Part shown: in pieces, positions 8,625 through 15,936 of the stretch
How the letters are laid out: every line of letters starts with the position of its first letter
How positions within the stretch are numbered: position 1 is the stretch's first letter
Source: CAVVNN01 sp963749605
Lineage (GTDB): Bacteria > Actinomycetota > Thermoleophilia > Solirubrobacterales > 70-9
Length of the DNA stretch: 64,000 nucleotides
Direction: 5' to 3'
Assembly: GCA_963749605.1 (NCBI GenBank)
Contig: CAVVNN010000002.1
Location: forward strand, 682,001-746,000
Position numbers and translations under genes: made by a program
The notes under the pieces: model-generated
Databases searched by the model: none
Seen by the model: the letters and a program-made list of their open reading frames with translations, nothing else
What the model was told of the DNA's origin: nothing

Positions 8625-8630
8625 TAACCT
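8625..8630 (+). promoter_or_regulatory. leaderless-type -10 box (TAACCT, 7 nt before ATG)
   Basis: TAACCT is followed by exactly 7 nt and then the ATG at 8638. The same TAnnnT-N7-start spacing recurs before five other genes in this window (prfA, mutase, acyl-CoA dehydrogenase, gamma-glutamyltransferase, TPR protein). It implies transcription starting at the A of ATG and fixes the start of the lysyl-oxidase-like protein. Confidence 0.5.
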
Positions 8631-8637
8631 GGAACCG

Positions 8638-9402
8638 ATGAGAGGGCGCTTCGGGCTCGGGGTCGCGGTGCTCTGTCTGGCGACAGCGGCCTTCGGGGTG
8701 GCGACGGCCGGGGCCGCAGATCCCTGCCACGGGCTCCGCGCGAAGCACCTGCTCTGCCCCAACCTGAGGATCGGCCCGCCCACCGGCCTCTACGTCGAAC
8801 CGGCGGGCGGCGGGCGGGTGCTGCTGCGGGCGACCAGCGACGTGCGCAGTCGCGGCCGCGGCCCGATCGAGTTGCACGGCAGGCGCAATGGCCCGCACAC
8901 GATGCGGGTCAACGAGCGGATCTACCGTGCCGGCGGCGGCCATATCGACGTCCGGACCGACGCCACCCTGCACTTCACCGACGTCGGCGCGTACTTCGGC
9001 GGCAGCTACTGGAAGGTCCACGAGCTGGCCACCTTCGAGCTCTGGTCGGTCGATCGCCACCACCGCCTCGAGCGCCTCATACGAACCGGGCCGAAGCTGA
9101 ACTACTGCCTGCGCGACCTCGCCCGCACGCGGCCCGGGCGGCGCTCGCCGCATGGCCGTCATTACCCCGGCTGCAACCAGGACCACCACACCCGCCGCGT
9201 CACCCTCGGCACCTCGGTCGGCTGGTCGGACATCTACCCCTCCGACTACGACAGGCAGTGGATCGACGTGGCGGGCCTGCACGGCTGCTTCGCCTTCGCG
9301 ATGCGAGTCGACCCACGCAACCTCCTCTACGAGTCGAACGAGAACGACAACGAATCCCGTCGCCTCGTCCACCTCCCCTTCCGGGGGGATATCGGCTGCT
9401 GA
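8638..9402 (+). CDS. Secreted lysyl-oxidase-family-like protein
   Basis: The protein has 254 residues. A signal peptide is clear: MRGR, then a hydrophobic stretch to residue ~24, with likely cleavage after TAGAA. The C-terminal half matches the lysyl oxidase fold as I recall it: a YCLRD segment (human LOX has FCLED), GWSDIYPSDYDRQWIDVAGL (LOX: CYDTYGADIDCQWIDI) and a final VDPRNLLYESNENDN (LOX: VNPSYLVPESDYTNN). The lysine and tyrosine that form the LTQ cofactor align with K in PKLNYC and Y in DIYPS. The His-x-His-x-His copper site, however, reads GGSYWKVHE. An amine oxidase activity is therefore doubtful. It sits on the plus strand inside an otherwise minus-strand housekeeping block. An ATG at 8620 is an alternative start. 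Confidence 0.65.
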   Translation: MRGRFGLGVAVLCLATAAFGVATAGAADPCHGLRAKHLLCPNLRIGPPTGLYVEPAGGGRVLLRATSDVRSRGRGPIELHGRRNGPHTMRVNERIYRAGGGHIDVRTDATLHFTDVGAYFGGSYWKVHELATFELWSVDRHHRLERLIRTGPKLNYCLRDLARTRPGRRSPHGRHYPGCNQDHHTRRVTLGTSVGWSDIYPSDYDRQWIDVAGLHGCFAFAMRVDPRNLLYESNENDNESRRLVHLPFRGDIGC

Positions 9403-9440
9403 GCCCAAACCTCCGGGCCGACGGGCCGAAAAGTCGACCG

Positions 9441-10067
9441 CTAGTCGAGGGCGGCCGCGAGGTCACCGGCGGAGAGCCCGCCTTCGCGCAGGATGGTCCA
9501 GCCGCCGTCCTCATCGAAGTGGGTCAGGTCGACGACGGTGGAGGCCAGGCCGGTGAGGGCGCCGCCGTCGAGCGCCAGGTCAACGGCTTCGAGGACATCC
9601 TCGGGGACCTCGGCGAAGCTGGACGGAGCCGACTCGCCGCTGCGATTGGCCGAGGTCTGGAAGAGCGGGCACATCGCGCCGGCGAGCGGGCCGGCGAGCA
9701 GGCGGACGCCGAGGCGGTCGGCGTTCTCGCGACAGGCGAGCGGGTAGCGGCGCCGGGGGTTGGCGACGACCAGTGTGACCGGGCCCGGGAGGAGGGCGCC
9801 AACCGCCTGGCGGGTCCGGGGTCCGAGATCCTCGACCAGCTCCCGCATCGCCAGCGGCGAGAAGTACAGGACCGCGGATGGCTTGCCCTCGTCGCGTCCC
9901 TTGATCAGGTGGATGCGCTCGATCGCCGCCGCGTCGAGCGGGTCGCAGGCGAGCCCGTAGAGGCCGTCGGCGGGGAAGACCGCCACACCGCCCGAGGCGA
10001 TGCACCCTTCCAATGCGGCGCGCGCCGCCTCGGCCCCGTCCCGCTCGATCGAGACGACTTCGGTCAC
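9441..10067 (-). CDS. tsaC: Threonylcarbamoyl-AMP synthase (Sua5/YrdC/YwlC)
   Basis: This enzyme makes L-threonylcarbamoyladenylate from threonine, bicarbonate and ATP for the t6A37 modification of ANN-decoding tRNAs. The protein has 208 residues: only the YrdC domain, without the C-terminal Sua5 domain. Motifs include FPADGLYGLACDP near the N-terminus, the HLIKGRDEGKPSAV lysine/arginine segment, LLPGPVTLVV, and the TSANRSGE motif near residue 150. It starts with GTG at 10067, 10 nt after the prmC stop, with AAGG as a plausible ribosome binding site. The order prfA-prmC-tsaC is widely conserved in bacteria and confirms the call. Confidence 0.92.
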   Translation of the reverse strand: MTEVVSIERDGAEAARAALEGCIASGGVAVFPADGLYGLACDPLDAAAIERIHLIKGRDEGKPSAVLYFSPLAMRELVEDLGPRTRQAVGALLPGPVTLVVANPRRRYPLACRENADRLGVRLLAGPLAGAMCPLFQTSANRSGESAPSSFAEVPEDVLEAVDLALDGGALTGLASTVVDLTHFDEDGGWTILREGGLSAGDLAAALD

Positions 10068-10077
10068 TGGAGAACCT

Positions 10078-10860
10078 TCATCGCCGCCCCCAGACCACGC
10101 GCTCGATTCCAGCGAGGTCGCAGCGAGCCTGGATCGAGCCGAAGCCGGCCTCGCGCAGCAGCTCGCCGACCGGTTCGGCCTGACCCTCCCCCACCTCCAA
10201 GGCCAGGGTGCCCTGCGGCGCCTGGAGAACCACCGCACGGATCGCGTCGAGGCCGTCGTGGCCGGCGAGCAGCGCCTCGCGCGGCTCCCATCGCGTGACC
10301 TCGGGTTGGAGCGAGGGCCAGTCCGGCTCGGCGATGTAGGGGAGGTTGGCCAGAGTCAGGTCGAAGCCCACCCCCTCGGGCACAGACCCCTCGACGAAGC
10401 GGACCCGCTCCGAGAGCCCGAGCCGCTTCGCATTGGCGCGCGCCAGCACCAGCGCGCCGGCTGAGGTGTCGGTCGCGGTGACCTCGCACACGGGCAGCTC
10501 GTCGGCGAGCGCCAGAGCGATCGCCCCGGAGCCGGTGCCGACGTCGAGGACCGTCGCCGGGCGCAGCTCCAGCGCCAGCTCGACCAGCATCTCGGTCTCG
10601 GGACGCGGGATCAGCACCCGGCGGTCGACCGCCAGCTCGATGTTCCGGAACCCCCTGCGGCCGAGGATGTAGGCGACCGGCTCGCGCCGCAGGCGCCGCC
10701 GCACCATCTCACCGAACCGCCGCGCCGCCGGCGGCGACGACCCCGGCGTTCGGGTTCGCCATCACATCCGCCCGACCCGATCCCATCGCCTCCGCCAAGA
10801 GCAGTTCCGCGTCGAAACGGGGAGTCTGCCGGCGCCTGGCGCGCCACGGAGCGCATCCAT
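10078..10860 (-). CDS. prmC: Release factor glutamine methyltransferase PrmC/HemK (reading frame broken)
   Basis: PrmC methylates the GGQ glutamine of release factors. The methyltransferase domain is intact from the ATG at 10707 (209 residues): EPVAYILGRRGF, LDVGTGSGAIALALA for SAM binding, then ANLPYI where the family normally has NPPY. The N-terminal helical domain is present but in other frames. MDALRGAPGAG starts at 10860; TPRFDAELLLAEAMG then follows near 10833-10785 in a second frame, and the methyltransferase frame takes over near 10735 (RRFGEMVRRRL). Two single-base shifts would restore one protein of ~260 residues. Sequencing error and real gene loss cannot be separated here, but an essential-type gene favours error. 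Confidence 0.8.
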
Positions 10861-11978
10861 GGCGGCCGATCAGGAGTTCCTGTCTTTTGCGAACTGGCCC
10901 GTGCGTGGTCAAGCGTACGGGCGGGAGCCTGCAGCCTCTGGCGCTTCTCCTCTGCGGCAAGCGCGTCAGTGAACTCGGCCAGGGCGCCGCCGAGCACCCC
11001 GTCGAGGTCGTGCGAGGTGTGCTTGATCCGGTGGTCGGTCACCCGGCCCTGGGGGAAGTTGTAGGTGCGCACCTTCGCGGAGCGCTCGCCGGTTCCAACC
11101 TGGGCCTTGCGCTCGGAGGCGATCTTCGCCTGCTGCTCGGCCAGCTCGCGCTCGTACAGGCGAGCCCGCAGCACCCGCATCGCCCGCTCCTTGTTCTGCA
11201 GCTGGGACTTCTCGTCCTGCATCGAGACGACGATCCCGGTCGGCCTGTGGGTGATCCGCACCGCCGAGTCGGTCGTGTTGACCGACTGCCCGCCGGGGCC
11301 AGAGGAGCGGTAGACGTCGACCTGGAGGTCGTTCTGGTCGACCTCGACCTCGACCTCCTCCGCCTCGGGCAGCACCGCCACCGTCGCGGTCGAGGTGTGG
11401 ATCCGGCCCTGCGACTCCGTATCCGGCACCCGCTGCACCCGGTGGGTACCGCCCTCGTACTTGAAGACCGAGTACGCCCCCTCGCCCTTCACCGCGAAGG
11501 TGACCTCCTTGAAACCGCCCACCTCGGCCGCCGACTGCGACAGCACCTCGGTCGAGAACCCCCGCTCCTCCGCGTACCGGGTGAGCATCTTGTAGAGATC
11601 GCCGGCAAACAGCGCCGCCTCGTCGCCGCCGGTGCCGGCGCGGATCTCGACCAGCACGTTCTTGGAGTCGTTGGGGTCGCGCTCCACCATCGCCAGCCGA
11701 ATCTCCTCTTCGAGGACTTCGAGTCGCGCCGGCGCCTCCTCGACCATCTCGAGCAGCTCCGGATCGTCGCCGTCCTCGGCAAGCAGCTCCCGCGCGCCCT
11801 CGAGATCGTCCCTCAGCGTCCGCAACTCGGCAGCGAGCCGATGCGCGGGCTGCAGCTCCCGGTACTCCCGTCCAACCTCGGCATAGCGCTGCCGATCCCC
11901 GATCACCCCAGGATCCGCCATCTGGCTCTCCAACTCGGAAAACCGCGCTTCGATCTGCTCTGCAAGCTGCTCGATCAC
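10611..11978 (-). CDS. prfA: Peptide chain release factor 1 (frame reads on past the normal end)
   Basis: RF1 releases finished peptides at UAA and UAG. The GGQ motif is in SSGPGGQSVNTTDSAVRITH. The codon-recognition PxT motif is PDT, followed by ESQGRIHTST. Homology ends near KRQRLQA at about 10930, a normal RF1 length of ~350 residues. The frame then stays open through prmC to 10611, giving 455 codons. A one-base shift near 10930 gives a stop at 10909 (RLEAAGSRPYA-like end), so the extension is probably an artefact of an indel. The GTG start at 11978 is placed by a TATGTT box exactly 7 nt upstream. The gene leads the prfA-prmC-tsaC set. Confidence 0.9.
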   Translation of the reverse strand: MIEQLAEQIEARFSELESQMADPGVIGDRQRYAEVGREYRELQPAHRLAAELRTLRDDLEGARELLAEDGDDPELLEMVEEAPARLEVLEEEIRLAMVERDPNDSKNVLVEIRAGTGGDEAALFAGDLYKMLTRYAEERGFSTEVLSQSAAEVGGFKEVTFAVKGEGAYSVFKYEGGTHRVQRVPDTESQGRIHTSTATVAVLPEAEEVEVEVDQNDLQVDVYRSSGPGGQSVNTTDSAVRITHRPTGIVVSMQDEKSQLQNKERAMRVLRARLYERELAEQQAKIASERKAQVGTGERSAKVRTYNFPQGRVTDHRIKHTSHDLDGVLGGALAEFTDALAAEEKRQRLQAPARTLDHARASSQKTGTPDRPPWMRSVARQAPADSPFRRGTALGGGDGIGSGGCDGEPERRGRRRRRRGGSVRWCGGACGASRSPTSSAAGGSGTSSWRSTAGC

Positions 11979-11985
11979 AACTCAC

Positions 11986-11991
11986 AACATA
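11986..11991 (-). promoter_or_regulatory. leaderless-type -10 box of prfA (TATGTT)
   Basis: On the minus strand TATGTT is followed by GTGAGTT and then the GTG start codon, the TAnnnT-N7-start arrangement seen repeatedly in this window. No Shine-Dalgarno lies between box and start. Confidence 0.5.
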
Positions 11992-12019
11992 GACGGGGGA
12001 CGGACTTCGCGCGGGTGCG

Positions 12020-13030
12020 TTACGCGACGATCTCGATCTGCTGCTGCGCGGCGGCCTCCTCGGGGCTCTCCCGAGCCAGCACCGCCTCCAGCGAGGCGAT
12101 CGCCACCGCCAGCTGCTCTTCGTCCGGCTCCCGGGTGGTCAGGTTCTGCAGCATCAGACCGGGCCACATCACCGCCCGCACCCACCGTTTGCGCCGGTTC
12201 TTCCCCGCCCACTTGATCACCTCGTAGGAGAGGCCGGCGATCAGCGGGATACCGAGGACGCGGGAAGCCACCAGCCAGTACCAGGCTGGCAGCCCAATCG
12301 GTGCGAAGACGAAGATCGCCAGCACCATCACGATCAGCAGGAAGCTGGTCCCACAGCGCGGGTGCAGGCGCGAGTAGAGCCTGGCCCGGGCGGGCGTCAG
12401 CTCGTCCTCGGCCTCGTAACAGGAGATCGTCTTGTGCTCGGCGCCGTGGTACTCGAAGACGCGCCGCAGGTCGCGCAGGCGGCTGATCGCGGCGATGTAG
12501 CCGATGAAGATCGCCGTGCGCAGCACCCCCTCGACCAGCCAGAAGAGCAGCGGCGAGCCGAGCTGGCTCTTGATCAAGCTGGTCAGCCCGACCGGGACGA
12601 CGAAGAAGAGCCCGACCGCGAGCAGCAGCGAGAAGAAGATCGTCAGTCCCCAGACCCAGCCGCCGATCTCCTCAGGCTCGCCCTCTTCGTCGTCGGGGAG
12701 CTGCGCGTTGGCAGAGATCGCCAGAGCCCGGAAGCCGATCTTCATCGACTCGCCGAGGGCGACGACGCCGCGGATCACGGGAAGCCGCCAGGCCCGGTGG
12801 CGCCTGGCCCAGGGGACCAGCGGCTCGGACTCGATCTCGATCGCGCCGGTCGGGTTGCGCACCGCCACCGCCCAGGTCGTGACCCCCCGCATCATCACCC
12901 CCTCCAGCACCGCCTGCCCGCCAACCGGCGCATCGCGCTTGGCGACGAGCGCCCCGTCGGGCATGCGCAGAGGGTCGCCTCCATTGGAGGAGACCGGCGG
13001 CGCCTGCGCTGAGCCCACCTCCGGGCTCAC
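12020..13030 (-). CDS. DUF1385 family membrane protein
   Basis: This is a 336-residue protein of the DUF1385 (YqhQ-like) family, whose function is not established. The N-terminal part carries the family signature VGGQAVLEGVMMRG near residue 37. Four or so membrane helices follow (about 128-150, 160-182, 235-257 and 259-275). Between them lies the conserved segment EYHGAEHKTISCYEAEDELT and then HPRCGTSFLLIVM. The His and Cys residues there are invariant in the family and suggest a metal or redox site. The GTG at 13030 follows the rpmE stop by 3 nt, so the two are co-transcribed. DUF1385 next to rpmE and prfA is a recurring arrangement in actinobacteria and clostridia. Confidence 0.85.
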   Translation of the reverse strand: MSPEVGSAQAPPVSSNGGDPLRMPDGALVAKRDAPVGGQAVLEGVMMRGVTTWAVAVRNPTGAIEIESEPLVPWARRHRAWRLPVIRGVVALGESMKIGFRALAISANAQLPDDEEGEPEEIGGWVWGLTIFFSLLLAVGLFFVVPVGLTSLIKSQLGSPLLFWLVEGVLRTAIFIGYIAAISRLRDLRRVFEYHGAEHKTISCYEAEDELTPARARLYSRLHPRCGTSFLLIVMVLAIFVFAPIGLPAWYWLVASRVLGIPLIAGLSYEVIKWAGKNRRKRWVRAVMWPGLMLQNLTTREPDEEQLAVAIASLEAVLARESPEEAAAQQQIEIVA

Positions 13031-13033
13031 CGC

Positions 13034-13249
13034 TTACCTCTTGGCCTTGGCGCGCTGTGCGGCGCGGCGCTGGAATCGCTCGACCCGGCCGCCGGTGTCG
13101 ACCAGCTTCTGCTTGCCGGTGTAGAACGGGTGGCACTCCGAGCAGAGCTCGACGTGGAGATCGTCCCTGGTCGAGCGGGTGGAGAACTGGTTCCCGCAGG
13201 AGCAGTGGACGTTGGCGAGCGTGTACTCCGGGTGAATTCCGGCTTTCAT
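13034..13249 (-). CDS. rpmE: Ribosomal protein bL31
   Basis: This 71-residue protein of the large ribosomal subunit starts MKAGIHPEYTLANVHCSCGN, the usual L31 beginning. Four cysteines are present (CSCGN and CSECH), so this is the zinc-containing C+ form rather than the zinc-free paralogue made under zinc starvation. The tail is rich in Arg, Ala and Lys. A TAGACT box lies at 13264-13259, 9 nt before the ATG, on the minus strand. DUF1385 follows immediately. No second L31 gene is in the window. Confidence 0.97.
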   Translation of the reverse strand: MKAGIHPEYTLANVHCSCGNQFSTRSTRDDLHVELCSECHPFYTGKQKLVDTGGRVERFQRRAAQRAKAKR

Positions 13250-13258
13250 CGTCCACTC

Positions 13259-13264
13259 AGTCTA
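13259..13264 (-). promoter_or_regulatory. -10-like box of rpmE (TAGACT)
   Basis: TAGACT on the minus strand lies 9 nt before the rpmE ATG. The same hexamer lies 9 nt before meaB and pepA and 7 nt before the mutase and TPR genes, so it looks like a recurrent promoter element of this genome. Confidence 0.45.
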
Positions 13265-13320
13265 GAGAAGTGCGCAATCGGTGCCGATACACCCGCGTGA
13301 ACACGGCAACCCGGGGCAAT

Positions 13321-14817
13321 ATGGCGAGTGGCGAGCACGCCATTCGCACGATCCTCGCCCTCGTCCTGTTCGGTGGCACCGCCGTCGTCGCCCTCCACGA
13401 TTGGCTTGGAGTCGGAGGCAACGGGGGGTTCGACTCGTTTGTCGGCGGGCCTCTGTACGACGCCGTCGTGGTCGCGGCGGGCGTCGCCTGTCTGGTCAGG
13501 TCTCGCGCCGTCAAGAGCGAACGCTGGGCCTGGCTCCTGCTCGGCTTCGGCATCCTCTCCTGGGCAGCGGGCGAGATCTACTGGACCGCGTTCATCACCA
13601 CCGACCCGGCGCCGCCGTACCCCTCTCCTGCCGATGCCCTCTACCTCGCCTTCTATCCCCTCGCCTATGCGGGCATCGCCCTGCTGATCCGCGCCAGGGC
13701 TCACGAGCTGGATTGGCGGCTCTGGACCGACGGCCTGATCGCGGCGCTTGGAACCGCGGCGCTCGGCACCGCCTTCGTCTTCGACTTTGTTGCCGAACGC
13801 ACCACCGGCACCCCACTCCAGGTCGCCACCTCGCTCGCGTACCCGCTCGGCGACATCGCCATGCTGGCGATGATCGTCGCCGTGATCGCGCTGACGGGCT
13901 GGCGGCCGGGACGCACCTGGTCGCTGCTGCTGGCTGGGCTGGCGACCCAGGTCGTCGCCGACATCGCCTACACCCTGCATTCGGTCGACGGGGTGGCGCT
14001 TGCGGCCAACTGGATCGACCCGATCTACCTGATCTCGGCGATCTTCCTCGGTGCGGTCCTCTGGCGGCCGACGGCGGCGACGATCCCGGCTTCCGGGCAG
14101 ATCGACGACCGGCGCGAGCTGATGGTTCCCGGGCTCTTCGCCGCGGTGATGATCGGGCTTTTCGCGATGCAGTACTTCAGCACCACCAGCGGGCTGGCGA
14201 CGGTGCTGTGGGCCGCGACGATGGTCGCCGTGATCGTCCGCCTGGCGATCAGCGTCAGGGAGAACAAGGTCCTGCTCGATCAGGTGCAAACCGATCCGCT
14301 GACCGGGCTCGGCAACCGCGGTCGCATGCAGGTGGATCTCGAAAGGCTCTGCGCCAGCGCCACCGTGGAGGAGCCGGCTTCGCTGCTCTTCCTCGACCTC
14401 AACGGCTTCAAGCAGCTCAACGACACCTTCGGCCACCCCATCGGCGACGAGATCCTGGCCCAGCTGGGGCAACGGCTGCGCGATTCCGTGGGCGAAGACG
14501 GAACCGCCTACCGGATCGGCGGCGACGAGTTCTGCGTGCTCCTCACCTGTGCGGAGGGACGCTTCTACGCCGTCGGGTTGGCGGCGACGGAAGCGCTGAC
14601 CCAGAGTGGACCGGGCTTCGACGTGACGGCCTCCTGGGGCGAGGCGACGATCCCGACCGAGGCCAACAGCCCGTCCGAGGCGCTGCAGCTCGCCGACACG
14701 AGGATGTACGCGCAGAAGGAATCGCGCCGGCTCGCCCTCGACGAGGGCGCCGTCCCCGATGTCGCTAAGGTCATCGCATGGCCGCAGGCGACGTTCGGAG
14801 CGCAGGCAGGGAAATAG
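13321..14817 (+). CDS. Membrane-bound diguanylate cyclase (GGDEF)
   Basis: This predicted enzyme makes cyclic di-GMP from two GTP. It has 498 residues. The N-terminal ~310 residues hold about nine or ten hydrophobic helices, a membrane sensor of no family I can name. After ISVRENKVLLDQVQTDPLTGLGNR comes a GGDEF domain with the catalytic motif RIGGDEFCVLL intact near residue 400. The RxxD inhibitory site is not obvious. There is no EAL domain. Its last 40 bp overlap the start of the next gene on the same strand, suggesting coupling. The ATG at 13321 is the last good start before the first membrane helix. Confidence 0.85.
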   Translation: MASGEHAIRTILALVLFGGTAVVALHDWLGVGGNGGFDSFVGGPLYDAVVVAAGVACLVRSRAVKSERWAWLLLGFGILSWAAGEIYWTAFITTDPAPPYPSPADALYLAFYPLAYAGIALLIRARAHELDWRLWTDGLIAALGTAALGTAFVFDFVAERTTGTPLQVATSLAYPLGDIAMLAMIVAVIALTGWRPGRTWSLLLAGLATQVVADIAYTLHSVDGVALAANWIDPIYLISAIFLGAVLWRPTAATIPASGQIDDRRELMVPGLFAAVMIGLFAMQYFSTTSGLATVLWAATMVAVIVRLAISVRENKVLLDQVQTDPLTGLGNRGRMQVDLERLCASATVEEPASLLFLDLNGFKQLNDTFGHPIGDEILAQLGQRLRDSVGEDGTAYRIGGDEFCVLLTCAEGRFYAVGLAATEALTQSGPGFDVTASWGEATIPTEANSPSEALQLADTRMYAQKESRRLALDEGAVPDVAKVIAWPQATFGAQAGK

Positions 14818-15629
14818 GGCTTCCCGCGGGGACGGTTCGCTACCGCGAGGCCGGCGAGGGCAAGCCGGTCGTCTTCGTCCACGGCTACCTGGTCGACGGC
14901 CGCCTCTGGGACGGGGTGGTGGACCGGCTCTCCGACCGCTGCCGCTGCATCGCTCCCGACTGGCCGATCGGCGCCCAGCAGGTGGCGATGAATGCCGACG
15001 CCGACCTCTCCCCCTATGGGATCGCGGCGACGATCGCGAGCTTCCTCGAGGCGCTGGACCTCGAGGACGTCACGATCGTCGGCAACGACTCCGGCGGCGC
15101 GATGTCGCAGGTCCTGGTCACCCGCCACCCGGAGCGAATCGGGCGCCTCGTCCTCACCAACTGCGACACCCACGAGAACTTCCCGCCGGGGGTCTTCAAG
15201 GCGATGCCGCCGGTCGCCAAGCTGCCGGGCGGGATGGCGCTGCTGGCGGCGCCGTTCCGGATCGGCGCCCTCGCCCGCGCCGCCTTCCGGCCCTTCTCGA
15301 AGAACCCGATCCCGGCAGATCTCGTCGCCTCCTGGATGGAGCCCGGGCTGCACGATCCCGAGGTCAAGCGCGACGCGAAGAAGGTGACGGCGGGAATGAA
15401 CAAGCGCTACACGCTGGAGGCGGCGGAGAAGCTGCGCGGCTCCGACCTCCCGATCCTGCTCGCCTGGGCGCCGGGCGACCGCTTCTTCCCGCTGAAGTAC
15501 GCCGAACGCCTGGCCGCCGAAGCGGGCAACGCCCGCATCGCCCAGGTCCCCGACTCGAAGACCTTCGTCCCGCTCGACCAGCCGGAACGGCTGGCCGAGC
15601 TGATCGCCGAGTTCGCGGGCGCCAGCTGA
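14778..15629 (+). CDS. Alpha/beta hydrolase (haloalkane-dehalogenase-like)
   Basis: This 283-residue cytosolic protein has an alpha/beta hydrolase fold. The oxyanion region is VVFVHGYLVDGRLWD near residue 32. The nucleophile elbow is IVGNDSGGAMSQ, so the nucleophile is probably the Asp of GNDSGG, as in haloalkane and fluoroacetate dehalogenases and epoxide hydrolases. The acid/base histidine normally found near the C-terminus is not seen: the equivalent segment reads DSKTFVPLDQPERL, with Thr where GHF or SHF is usual. Activity is therefore uncertain. The gene overlaps the cyclase end by 40 bp. The substrate is unknown. Confidence 0.75.
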   Translation: MAAGDVRSAGREIGLPAGTVRYREAGEGKPVVFVHGYLVDGRLWDGVVDRLSDRCRCIAPDWPIGAQQVAMNADADLSPYGIAATIASFLEALDLEDVTIVGNDSGGAMSQVLVTRHPERIGRLVLTNCDTHENFPPGVFKAMPPVAKLPGGMALLAAPFRIGALARAAFRPFSKNPIPADLVASWMEPGLHDPEVKRDAKKVTAGMNKRYTLEAAEKLRGSDLPILLAWAPGDRFFPLKYAERLAAEAGNARIAQVPDSKTFVPLDQPERLAELIAEFAGAS

Positions 15630-15833
15630 GACGAATCCGCAAGTTACGGACACTTTTCGCTAGTTGCATGTTTTTCGTCTGGCCTGGGGGCCATGCTTTA
15701 CATAACGCCCCCCTACAGGACGGAGAGTCATGCCCAAGCAGATCTTCGACCAGAACCGGCCCCGGAGCACGATGGCGCAGCGCCTCGACGAAGCGTTCGC
15801 CGGCTGCGAGCAGTGGACGCTCGCCCCGCCGGC
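15630..15833. other. intergenic region with a G/C-rich hairpin and possible promoter
   Basis: This 204 bp gap separates the plus-strand hydrolase from the minus-strand deacetylase. GGGGGC (about 15686-15691) and GCCCCC (about 15707-15713) can pair across a TTACATAAC-containing loop. Just beyond lies GGAGAGTC and an ATG at 15730, which opens a short frame described separately. I see no clear gene ending here. Confidence 0.35.
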
Positions 15834-15936
15834 TCAGCGGCGCAGCGAGATCGGCTTCAGCCCGCGGCTGTCGAGCTCCTCGAGGATGATCGGCAGCGCC
15901 GCCGCCGTGCGCACCCAGGAGCCCGGCGCGCTGTAG
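15730..15936 (+). CDS. possible small protein overlapping the deacetylase antisense
   Basis: A 68-codon frame starts at an ATG preceded by GGAGAG. It reads MPKQIFDQNRPRSTMAQRLD, then AFAGCEQWTLAPPAQ. The last third (from 15834) is antisense to the deacetylase C-terminus, so only the first ~35 residues have independent sequence. The ribosome-binding sequence and the A/T-rich upstream region speak for it. Low complexity at the end and the absence of any recognised domain speak against it. Confidence 0.25.
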   Translation: MPKQIFDQNRPRSTMAQRLDEAFAGCEQWTLAPPAQRRSEIGFSPRLSSSSRMIGSAAAVRTQEPGAL

